Shown piece after piece: positions 28,122 through 35,497 of a DNA stretch of 64,000 nt. The stretch covers positions 1 through 64,000 of the forward strand of contig NZ_FUXH01000003.1 in NCBI RefSeq assembly GCF_900167225.1. Reading direction: 5' to 3'. The stretch is from Porphyromonas crevioricanis (GTDB lineage: Bacteria > Bacteroidota > Bacteroidia > Bacteroidales > Porphyromonadaceae). The notes under the pieces are model-generated. The model had not been told where the DNA came from and searched no databases. It was given only the letters and a program-made list of their open reading frames with translations. A program made the translations under genes and the position numbers. The stretch's first letter is position 1. Each line of letters begins with the position of its first letter.

Positions 28122-28380
28122 CCTTTTTATACGTCTTGTATAGGTCTATCAAAACACCGATGAACAGGGCATTCTAAAGGGGTCAAAATTCTCTCAGGAG
28201 AGAATTTTTGCTAACACAGGAGAGAGCAATTTTTTTCTCAGGAGAGAATTTTCATTCTCTCCCGTGTTAATCAAAATCGGCTCCCATCAGCATCAAAAAA
28301 AGATCGGAAAAACCCAATAAAAAGCCCCCGATCCGAGCAGAAAATGCACCGCAAACAGAACACAATAAAACACAGAAAAA
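28122..28380 (+). repeat. Dispersed hairpin repeat R1, copy C (full length)
   Basis: Aligns along its length with copy B (12911-13165): shared ACCGATGAANAGGGC, GGAGAGAATTTTTGCTAACA, TCTCTCCCGTGTTA and the A-rich right flank with CCGATCCGAGCAGAAAA. The right arm here is GTGTTAATCAAAA, so the outer stem is less perfect than in copy B. From 28381 to 28637 I see no gene. Confidence 0.85.
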
Positions 28381-28637
28381 AGCACAAAGAAACACTCAAG
28401 GAAATATATCATAGGTTCCGGACAAGTCCGAAAAACGAAGTGGAAAACTTATGCATGATATAAAGAAGGTATTAACAACACGACAGCCTCATGATTGTGC
28501 AACTCTACCTATTATATAATAGGTGTATAAACACGAGCTCTTTCGTCCCTATTGTGATTGATTTATGGAAAGATTCTGGATTGAGAACAAAGCAAGTCTT
28601 CTTGATATGAGACTTTTTCCTGCTTTGAGGGAGAAGG

Positions 28638-28668
28638 TTTGGTCTTTTGAATATAATACATACCTTTG
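28638..28668 (+). promoter_or_regulatory. Bacteroidetes promoter of the 4-hydroxybutyrate operon
   Basis: TTTG (28638-28641), exactly 19 nt, then TACCTTTG (28661-28668): a perfect match to the primary sigma factor consensus. Transcription should start near 28676, about 22 nt before the cobalamin aptamer. Confidence 0.88.
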
Positions 28669-28697
28669 TGTCGCTTTGGTGAGCGTAGCGGTAACCA

Positions 28698-28890
28698 CTG
28701 TTGCGTTGTAATAGGGAATCCGGTGAAAGTCCGGGACTGTCCCCTCAGCTGTAAGTTCGAAAAACAAGAAGCAGCAATCTCACCGGCCACTTCCGCGCCC
28801 CGGGTGTTTTTATCCCAGGCTCCGCTTTCAAGGAAGGAGGGAAGGCCGTTGCTATCTCGAACAAGTCAGAAAACCTGCCAAGGCAAGCAG
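28698..28890 (+). promoter_or_regulatory. Adenosylcobalamin riboswitch aptamer
   Basis: Contains the conserved cobalamin core: GGGAATCCGGTGAAAGTCCG (from 28724), GACTGTCCCCTCAGCTGTAA, and the B12 box AGTCAGAAAACCTGCC (28864-28879). A closing helix P1 is formed by CTGTTGC (28698-28704) with GCAA.CAG (28883-28890). The element lies between a strong promoter and abfD, about 300 nt from the start codon. Cobalamin riboswitches normally switch genes off when the cofactor is abundant. Confidence 0.93.
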
Positions 28891-28935
28891 CTCTCAGCAA
28901 CTCGGGGTGAAGGGTAACGAGAGTGATGTTTTTTT
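28891..28935 (+). terminator. Probable riboswitch expression platform
   Basis: Directly after P1, CTCTC (28891-28895) can pair with GAGAG (28919-28923), or CTCG (28901-28904) with CGAG (28918-28921), ahead of a run of seven T (28929-28935). This looks like a ligand-dependent intrinsic terminator, although the stem is modest. Confidence 0.55.
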
Positions 28936-28978
28936 AGTCAATACAAGACAAGAGTAGTCTATGCGCTTGGATACAAGT

Positions 28979-29018
28979 CGCAGTTGCGTTATGGCCGTTT
29001 GGGGCATAATGCGCTGTG
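28979..29018 (+). other. Second hairpin in the abfD leader
   Basis: GCGTTATG pairs with CATAATGC (one G-U), extendable outward by CGCAG with CTGTG, giving a stem of about 13 bp within 28979-29018. It lies beyond the putative riboswitch terminator and inside a 62-codon open frame (28961-29149) with no clear ribosome binding site. The rest of 28936-29188 shows no other recognisable element. Confidence 0.45.
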
Positions 29019-29188
29019 GGATGTCGCAGCCTATAGAGAGTTTGAGGACAAGGTTAATGGCTGTCCGAAACTCTATCCCTTTTGAGGAAGAATCATTTTT
29101 CCTCACAGGTAGATTGTCCTTGTCACCCGGTCTCGATCGAACGATCTAAATCACTTTGTAATACGAATCAACAAAAAACAGTGCTATT

Positions 29189-30649
29189 ATGATGACAAGT
29201 CAAGAGTACATTGAGAGCATGCGCAAACTCAACCTGAAGGTGTATTTCATGGGAGAGCGCATTGAGAACCCTGTTGATCACCCCATGATTCGTCCTTCAC
29301 TCAACTCTGTGGCCATGACCTATGAGTTGGCTGAGAAGCCTGAATATCAAGAGGTGATGACCGCCATTTCCAATCTTACTGGCAAGCGTATCAATCGCTT
29401 TTGTCACTTGCATCAGTCTACCGAAGACCTCAAGAATAAGGTAAAGATGCAGCGTCTGCTCGGTCAGAAGACTGCTTCTTGCTTCCAACGCTGCGTAGGG
29501 ATGGATGCTTTCAATGCAATCTACTCTACTACATATGAAATGGATCAGGAGCTTGGAACAAGCTACCACGCTCGTTTCGTAGAATATCTCAAATATGTTC
29601 AGGACAACGACCTCGTAGTAGACGGGGCAATGACTGACCCCAAAGGGGACCGTGGCCTATCTCCTTCTCAACAGGAAGACCCGGATATGTATCTGCATAT
29701 CGTGGAAGTGCGCGAAGACGGTATTGTCGTACGTGGAGCCAAGGCTCACCAGACTGGAGCTGTCAATTCTCATGAGCACTTGATCATGCCTACTGTTGCC
29801 ATGAAAGAAGGTGACAAGGATTATGCTGTTTCATTTGCCGTTCCCGGTGACACGGAAGGTCTGTTTATGATCTATGGTCGCCAGAGCTGTGACACTCGTA
29901 AGACAGAAGCCGGAGCCGAAATAGACCTCGGTAACCCCACATTCGGAGGACACGAAGCTTTGGTAGTATTCGACAATGTGTTTGTACCCAACGAACGCGT
30001 CTTCATGTGTAAGGAATACCAATATGCAGGTATGATGGTAGAACGATTTGCCGGCTATCATCGTCAAAGCTACGGAGGCTGCAAAGTGGGTGTGGGAGAC
30101 GTGCTCATTGGAGCTGCTGCTTTGGCCGCCGAATACAACGGTGTGCCTAAAGTATCTCACATCAAGGACAAGTTGATAGAGATGATACATCTGAATGAAA
30201 CACTCTACGCTTGCGGTATTGCTTGTTCTTCCGAAGGTAAACCTACTGCATCCGGTAACTATCTGATCGACTTGCTTCTGGCGAATGTTTGTAAGCAGAA
30301 TGTTACACGTCTGCCATATGAGATTGCTCGCCTGGCCGAAGATATCGCTGGAGGTCTGATGGTAACCATGCCATCTGAGCAAGACCTGCGTGATCCGGAG
30401 CTTGGCCCAGTGGTGAAAAAGTATCTCAAGGGAGCTGTAGGAAAAGATACAACCAATAGAATGCGTATCCTGCGACTGATCGAGAATATGACATTGGGTA
30501 CTGCAGCTGTCGGCTACCGTACGGAGTCTATGCACGGAGCCGGTTCTCCTCAAGCCCAACGCATCATGATTTCTCGTCAAGGCAACTTGGAAGCCAAGAA
30601 ACAAATGGCAAGAGAGATTGCTCGCATTGATACCTCTTTGGATAAGTAA
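29189..30649 (+). CDS. abfD: 4-hydroxybutyryl-CoA dehydratase / vinylacetyl-CoA isomerase
   Basis: A 486-aa flavin and [4Fe-4S] enzyme that dehydrates 4-hydroxybutyryl-CoA to crotonyl-CoA, the key step from succinate to butyrate. The cluster ligands known from the Clostridium enzyme (Cys99, Cys103, His292, Cys299) are all present one position earlier: Cys98 and Cys102 (TASCFQRCVGMDA), His291 and Cys298 (AGYHRQSYGGCKVG). Length is right for the family. The enzyme does not use B12, yet its gene follows a cobalamin riboswitch. It is the first gene of an operon with a NifU-like gene, abfT, 4hbD and probably sucD, and is sensitive to oxygen in other anaerobes. Confidence 0.96.
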   Translation: MMTSQEYIESMRKLNLKVYFMGERIENPVDHPMIRPSLNSVAMTYELAEKPEYQEVMTAISNLTGKRINRFCHLHQSTEDLKNKVKMQRLLGQKTASCFQRCVGMDAFNAIYSTTYEMDQELGTSYHARFVEYLKYVQDNDLVVDGAMTDPKGDRGLSPSQQEDPDMYLHIVEVREDGIVVRGAKAHQTGAVNSHEHLIMPTVAMKEGDKDYAVSFAVPGDTEGLFMIYGRQSCDTRKTEAGAEIDLGNPTFGGHEALVVFDNVFVPNERVFMCKEYQYAGMMVERFAGYHRQSYGGCKVGVGDVLIGAAALAAEYNGVPKVSHIKDKLIEMIHLNETLYACGIACSSEGKPTASGNYLIDLLLANVCKQNVTRLPYEIARLAEDIAGGLMVTMPSEQDLRDPELGPVVKKYLKGAVGKDTTNRMRILRLIENMTLGTAAVGYRTESMHGAGSPQAQRIMISRQGNLEAKKQMAREIARIDTSLDK

Positions 30650-30680
30650 TAATATTCAAAAACTCTTAAGATAGAAGACG

Positions 30681-30983
30681 ATGACCCGAAAACTACCGAC
30701 CGAATCGGAGATCAAGGAGGTGTTGGACCGTGATGTCCGGCCATCTCTGATGAATCATAGCGGAGACGTTCAGCTAAAATCTATCCGCCCAGATGGTACG
30801 GTAGTTGTGGAGTTTTTAGGTTCGTGTCGCTTTTGCCCCGCTGCCCTGGATACGTTGGAGTCCTTGATAGGGGGAGCCTTTGCCAATTCTTTTCCTCAGT
30901 CCAATCTCCGAGTCGTATTAGGCGGGGGGGTAAGCGATAGTCTTTTGAGTGAAGCCAAACGCCTGATGGGTAAGACGCATTGA
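30681..30983 (+). CDS. NifU C-terminal-domain iron-sulfur scaffold-like protein
   Basis: A 100-aa protein made of a single NifU-like (Nfu) domain with the motif CRFCPAALDTLES, whose CxxC binds or transfers Fe-S clusters in the family. It lies 31 bp after abfD and overlaps or abuts abfT, inside the 4-hydroxybutyrate operon. A dedicated role in loading or repairing the [4Fe-4S] cluster of AbfD is a reasonable inference; general Fe-S delivery is the alternative. Confidence 0.85.
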   Translation: MTRKLPTESEIKEVLDRDVRPSLMNHSGDVQLKSIRPDGTVVVEFLGSCRFCPAALDTLESLIGGAFANSFPQSNLRVVLGGGVSDSLLSEAKRLMGKTH

Positions 30984-30988
30984 AAAGT

Positions 30989-32281
30989 ATGAAGAACTCG
31001 TATCAATCGAAAGTTGTTAGTGCCCTGGAGGCTGTAAAACACATCCCTAACGACAGCTTGGTAGTTATGGGACATGCTGCAGCCGTGCCTCAGCTTTGTT
31101 CACAAGCTATAGCCGATAATTATCAGCAATATTCCAATGTGCGCATTTACCACATGCTTTGCTTGGGCAATGCGCCATATACAGCCCCTGAGATGCAGGG
31201 GCATATCACTCATGTGACCAACTTTGTAGGAGGGAATACTCGCCAGGCCGTAGCCGAGGGTAGAGCAGACTTTTTCCCGGCCTTCTTCTATGATGTTCCT
31301 CGTTATTTCCGAAATGGTCTGTTGCCAGTGGATGTAGCGGTAATACAGGTCTCCGAACCTAATGAAGAAGGATACTGTAGCTTTGGTCTTTCTTGCGACT
31401 ATACCAAGCCGGCTGCCGAGTGCGCCAAAATGGTTATTGCAGAGGTAAATAAGCAGATGCCTTTTGTCGGAGGGGACAACTTTATACACGTAGATCAGAT
31501 AGATTACATCGTAGAGGCCGATTATCCTCTCTACGAAATTCCTTTGCCCAAAATAGGAGAGGTAGAGCAAGCTATCGGAGCCAATGTCGCTTCCTTGATT
31601 CCCGATGGAGCCACATTGCAGCTTGGTATAGGGGCAATCCCCGATGCCGTATTAGGTTTTTTGGGCGAAAAGAAAGATTTGGGTATTCACACAGAAATGT
31701 TTTCCGACGGGGTATTGCAGTTGGTAAAGGATGGTGTGATTACCAACCAGGTCAAGCCTATCCACAAGGGAAAGCTCACTGCTACATTCTTGATGGGGAC
31801 AAAAGCCCTGTACGATTTTGTAGACCACAATCCCGATGTAGATCTTGCACCTGTAGATTGGGTGAACAACCCGACCACTGTCATGCAGCTCGACAAGATT
31901 ATCAGCATCAATAGCTGTATTGAGGTAGACCTCATGGGGCAAGTAGCCAGTGAAACCATCGGTCTCACACAGTTCAGCGGTACCGGAGGTCAAGTCGATT
32001 ACGTACGTGGCGCAGCAATGGCCGATCATGGGGTAAGCATTATGGCTATGCCTTCAACGGCAAAAAAAGGGACCACTTCCCGCATCGTTTCTCTTCTGGC
32101 TGCGGGTTCTGCTGTCACGACATCTCGCTGTGATGTAGACTACGTGGTTACCGAATACGGCATAGCACATCTGCGAGGAAAATCACTAAAAGAAAGAGCT
32201 AAAGCCCTCATTGCGGTGGCTCATCCCCAGTTCCGCTCGGATCTGGAAGCAGAGTTTGCCAAACGTTTCCCGATGGCCTGA
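30989..32281 (+). CDS. abfT: 4-hydroxybutyrate CoA-transferase
   Basis: A 430-aa CoA-transferase of the acetyl-CoA hydrolase/Cat2 family, expected to pass CoA from acetyl-CoA (or butyryl-CoA) to 4-hydroxybutyrate. Motifs: LQLGIGAIPDAVL, and HTEMFSDGVLQL with catalytic Glu236, plus a C-terminal VVTEYGIAHLRGKSLKERA. The assignment to 4-hydroxybutyrate rests on the operon partners. ATG 30989 is used; a TTG at 30980 would overlap the nifU-like stop codon. 4hbD follows after 38 bp. Confidence 0.92.
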   Translation: MKNSYQSKVVSALEAVKHIPNDSLVVMGHAAAVPQLCSQAIADNYQQYSNVRIYHMLCLGNAPYTAPEMQGHITHVTNFVGGNTRQAVAEGRADFFPAFFYDVPRYFRNGLLPVDVAVIQVSEPNEEGYCSFGLSCDYTKPAAECAKMVIAEVNKQMPFVGGDNFIHVDQIDYIVEADYPLYEIPLPKIGEVEQAIGANVASLIPDGATLQLGIGAIPDAVLGFLGEKKDLGIHTEMFSDGVLQLVKDGVITNQVKPIHKGKLTATFLMGTKALYDFVDHNPDVDLAPVDWVNNPTTVMQLDKIISINSCIEVDLMGQVASETIGLTQFSGTGGQVDYVRGAAMADHGVSIMAMPSTAKKGTTSRIVSLLAAGSAVTTSRCDVDYVVTEYGIAHLRGKSLKERAKALIAVAHPQFRSDLEAEFAKRFPMA

Positions 32282-32319
32282 TGCAGATTTTAGATTCATG
32301 ATATAAACCACATATTGAT

Positions 32320-33438
32320 ATGCAACTATTCAAGTTAGGTACAGTCATTCACGAATTTGACAATTTTGCCGAATTTGCCAAGGGGTTCAATCTCGGTGAG
32401 CGTGACTTGGTTATTACCAATGCTTTCCTCCACGAACCTTTCATGGCCAATCTCGGTCTGAAATGCAAGTTTGTGATGCAGGAGAAGTATGGTTTGGGTG
32501 AGCCAAACGACGAAATGATGAATGCCATCCTGCGGGATACCAAGGGTACTGACTTCGACCGTGTAATCGCTGTTGGCGGTGGTACGGTGATCGACATATC
32601 CAAATTGTTTGTGCTGAAAGGTTTGGGCGAAGACGTCCTCCCTGCTTTCGACAAGAAAATTCCTCTGGTGAAAGAGAAAGAATTGGTAATCATTCCTACA
32701 ACCTCTGGTACAGGTAGTGAAGTAACCAATATCTCCATCGCCGAGATCAAGAGCCGTCATACCAAGATGGGCTTGGCTGATGATGCCATATTGGCCGATC
32801 ATGCTGTGATCATTCCCGAATTGCTACGCGGTTTGCCTTTCAAGTTCTGGGCCGCCAGCTCTATCGATGCCCTCATTCATGCTGTGGAATCATATGTATC
32901 TCCTAAGGCTAACGTTTACACTCGTATGTGCAGCCTTACAGCCATGAATACCATATTAGATGTGTTCAAGGGCGTTGCTGCCAAAGGCGAAGAATACCGC
33001 TATGAAAGAATGGGAGATATGCTCATGGCTGCCAACATTGCCGGAATCGCATTTGGCAATGCCGGAGTAGGAGCCGTGCATGCTCTTTCTTACCCTCTGG
33101 GAGGTAACTACCATGTGCCACACGGAGAATCCAACTACCAGTTCTTTACGACTGTGTTCAAGGCCTATCAAGCCAAAAAACCTCAAGGATCAATTGTTGA
33201 GCTCAACGAAAAACTGGCTGCAGCATTAGGCTGTGAGGCTTCGGTTGTGTATGAGCGCATGGATGACTTGCTAGGTCGTTTGATTGCCAAGAAACCTCTT
33301 CGTGAGTATGGCATGAAGGACGAAGAAGTACGAGGATTTGCCGAAAGTGTTTTGCAAACTCAACAAAGATTGCTCAACAACAACTATGTGGAGCTGTCTG
33401 TAGATGAGATAGAGGCAATTTACCGCAGCCTGTTTTAA
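32320..33438 (+). CDS. 4hbD: 4-hydroxybutyrate dehydrogenase (iron-type alcohol dehydrogenase)
   Basis: A 372-aa NAD-dependent enzyme of the group III iron-activated alcohol dehydrogenases, reducing succinate semialdehyde to 4-hydroxybutyrate. Cofactor-binding segments AVGGGTVIDISK and PTTSGTGSEVTN and the metal-binding region SIDALIHAVESYVS, HALSYPLGG and YHVPHGESN are intact. It sits between abfT and sucD, which supports the substrate assignment. About 30 bp downstream the structured region at 33468-33629 begins. Confidence 0.93.
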   Translation: MQLFKLGTVIHEFDNFAEFAKGFNLGERDLVITNAFLHEPFMANLGLKCKFVMQEKYGLGEPNDEMMNAILRDTKGTDFDRVIAVGGGTVIDISKLFVLKGLGEDVLPAFDKKIPLVKEKELVIIPTTSGTGSEVTNISIAEIKSRHTKMGLADDAILADHAVIIPELLRGLPFKFWAASSIDALIHAVESYVSPKANVYTRMCSLTAMNTILDVFKGVAAKGEEYRYERMGDMLMAANIAGIAFGNAGVGAVHALSYPLGGNYHVPHGESNYQFFTTVFKAYQAKKPQGSIVELNEKLAAALGCEASVVYERMDDLLGRLIAKKPLREYGMKDEEVRGFAESVLQTQQRLLNNNYVELSVDEIEAIYRSLF

Positions 33439-33467
33439 GTAAAAAATACGTATAAGATAGGAAAGAA

Positions 33468-33629
33468 AGCAAAGAGGGAAGGGAAACCTCCACCTCTTTG
33501 CTCCCCAAACCACGAAAGACTGGGGAGGAGTTCCTGGTGAACCTCTCCAAAGCATCTGAAAAAACCACACAGATGTGCTACCCGATGCTTGCGCCGGTGC
33601 AACGGTGTGAGTAAGAGTTCGCACCGGCC
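33468..33629 (+). ncRNA. Candidate structured RNA between 4hbD and sucD
   Basis: Five hairpins follow one another. (1) AGCAAAGAGG with CCTCTTTGCT, 33468-33502. (2) CCCCA with TGGGG, about 33503-33526. (3) GGAGGAGTTC with GAACCTCTCC, imperfect, about 33523-33548. (4) AGCATCTG with CAGATG.GCT, 33551-33579. (5) GCCGGTGC with GCACCGGC, 33593-33628. None is followed by a T-run, so they are not simple terminators. The element lies 66 nt before the sucD start and could be a riboswitch, an RNA processing/stability element, or an sRNA. I do not recognise the family. Confidence 0.5.
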
Positions 33630-33695
33630 AAGCTCAGGTACAAAAGTCTGGATTTTATCATTGATCATCGATAAACCCAATACAAAAATCCTATT

Positions 33696-35051
33696 ATGGA
33701 AATTCGTGAAATGATTGAGGCCGCACGTAAGGCCCAACAACTTTATCAAGCTCGCTTCGATCAGCAAGCTGTAGACTTGGTAGTACGCGCTGCCGCCAAA
33801 ACAATTTATGACAATGCCGAGCTCTTGGCTCGTGAAGCCGTAGACGAAACTCAGATGGGTGTTTACGAGCACAAGGTCGCCAAAAACAGAAACAAATCTA
33901 AGGGAGTATGGTACAACCTTAGAGACAAAAAATCCATGGGCGTTCTCTCTATAGATGAGCGTACAGGGATGATAGAAATAGCCAAACCAATAGGCGTGGT
34001 TGCCGGTATAACGCCGATGACAAATCCGATCGTTACACCTATGAGCAAGATTATCTTTGCCCTGAAAACACGCAACGCGATAATCATCGCACCACACCCA
34101 AAGTCGAAGCGTTGTTCGGCCCACGCCATTGATTTAATACTTGAGGCAATAGCTCCTTTTGGTGTACCCGAAGGTATGGTACAGGTAATCCGTGAGCCGA
34201 GCATTGAGAAAACTCAAGAACTGATGTCCTTGGCCGACGTAGTAGTAGCTACTGGTGGTATGGCCATGGTACACTCTGCGTACTCTTCTGGTAAGCCTTC
34301 ATTCGGTGTGGGAGCCGGTAACGTACAGGTTATCCTCGACCGTTTCATCGATTTCGATGACGCTGCAGAGAAAGTTATCACTGGTCGTTCTTTCGACAAT
34401 GGTATCATTTGCTCAGGAGAGCAGTCTTTCATCTATCATAAAGATGACAAAGAAGAGGTGTTCCGTGCATTCCGTGCTCATGGAGCTTACTTCGTACCGG
34501 AAGAAGATAGAGACAAAGTGATCAACGCTATTTTCGAAAACGGCTCTATCGCTCGCGACATCGTAGGTAAGGGAGTGCAGGTGATCGCGAAAAAGGCAGG
34601 CATCACATGCCCCGAAGATACACGTGTGTTGGTTGTTGAAAGCCACGGATATGGTAAGGACGATATGGTGAGCAAAGAGAAGATGTGTCCGGTAATGGGA
34701 GCTTTCCCTTACAGCAACTTCGAAGAGGCTCTCAAGATCGCAAAAACCAACCTCTTCCTCGAAGGGAATGGTCACACAGCCGGTATTCACTCCAATAACC
34801 AAGCCAATATCATCAAGGCTGGTAGTGAAATCTCTGTAAGCCGTGTCATCGTGAATGCTCCTTGTGCAACTACTGCCGGAGGTTCTATCCAGAACGGTTT
34901 GGCCGTAACCAACACATTGGGCTGCGGATCTTGGGGTAACAACAGTATCTCTGAGAACTTCACATACAAGCATTTGCTGAATATCACACGTATAGCACCG
35001 ATTTCCGCTCGAATCAAGGTGCCTACTGATCAAGATATCTGGGAGTACTAA
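33696..35051 (+). CDS. sucD: CoA-dependent succinate semialdehyde dehydrogenase
   Basis: A 451-aa aldehyde dehydrogenase-fold enzyme that reduces succinyl-CoA to succinate semialdehyde with NAD(P)H, the entry step of the 4-hydroxybutyrate route. The active-site Cys239 is in FDNGIICSGEQSFI; other family segments are IAKPIGVVAGITPMTNP and ATGGMAMVHSAYSSGKP. It belongs to the acetaldehyde/CoA-acylating group rather than the ordinary SSADH group. It follows 4hbD by 257 bp that are highly structured, so its expression may be set separately. A strong terminator follows at 35093. Confidence 0.94.
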   Translation: MEIREMIEAARKAQQLYQARFDQQAVDLVVRAAAKTIYDNAELLAREAVDETQMGVYEHKVAKNRNKSKGVWYNLRDKKSMGVLSIDERTGMIEIAKPIGVVAGITPMTNPIVTPMSKIIFALKTRNAIIIAPHPKSKRCSAHAIDLILEAIAPFGVPEGMVQVIREPSIEKTQELMSLADVVVATGGMAMVHSAYSSGKPSFGVGAGNVQVILDRFIDFDDAAEKVITGRSFDNGIICSGEQSFIYHKDDKEEVFRAFRAHGAYFVPEEDRDKVINAIFENGSIARDIVGKGVQVIAKKAGITCPEDTRVLVVESHGYGKDDMVSKEKMCPVMGAFPYSNFEEALKIAKTNLFLEGNGHTAGIHSNNQANIIKAGSEISVSRVIVNAPCATTAGGSIQNGLAVTNTLGCGSWGNNSISENFTYKHLLNITRIAPISARIKVPTDQDIWEY

Positions 35052-35092
35052 AAACAGTTTCGCTCAGACTATAGATTTAATCCTAAACGAGA

Positions 35093-35138
35093 AGAGAGGG
35101 GTGATGAGAGATAAGCTCCACCCCCTCTCTATATTTTT
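35093..35138 (+). terminator. Intrinsic terminator of the 4-hydroxybutyrate operon
   Basis: AGAGAGGGGTG pairs with CCACCCCCTCTCT (35093-35130), followed by ATATTTTTA. Confidence 0.88.
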
Positions 35139-35253
35139 AAGCTAATGGACTTTGGGTTGGGTGTACCGAGTCTTACACATCGGATTTTGAGCAAAAAATC
35201 TATCTATCCTGATAGTTGTTGTTGATCTTGGGTTCGTTTTTCTTGTGAAAACG

Positions 35254-35497
35254 TACCTTTGTCTACATACCGCTGTCGGGCTTTTTTGTTTCATTGCTAT
35301 CCAGCTCGGATAATCCCTGCTCTTTGCGATATATTATTACTTCTCTACAACCTATCGAACGAGAAAGCCCTCTGAGTGGTTATGTAGAAAACCTCCTTGT
35401 ATTCCGTCCCTGTTTTGAGGAATGACGCGGAACAGGTAGAGAATCGGGGAGTCATGTAAGCAAGCGACAATTACAATCTAAAACAACACAAATAGTA
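35254..35497 (+). promoter_or_regulatory. -7 box and long leader of korAB
   Basis: TACCTTTG at 35254-35261 fits the Bacteroidetes -7 box, although no TTTG/TTG stands at the ideal spacing. The resulting leader would be about 230 nt. It contains a possible long stem (TTCTCTACAACC near 35340 with GGTTATGTAGAA near 35378) and CCTGTT/AACAGG (35409-35436). No known riboswitch motif is recognised. Confidence 0.45.

Noticed and set aside
28961-29149. 62-codon frame between riboswitch and abfD as a protein gene
   Set aside because: No ribosome binding site or domain; kept only as a remark in the leader finding.
29831-30604. 257-codon minus-strand frame opposite abfD
   Set aside because: Antisense of the conserved AbfD core, with no recognisable motif.
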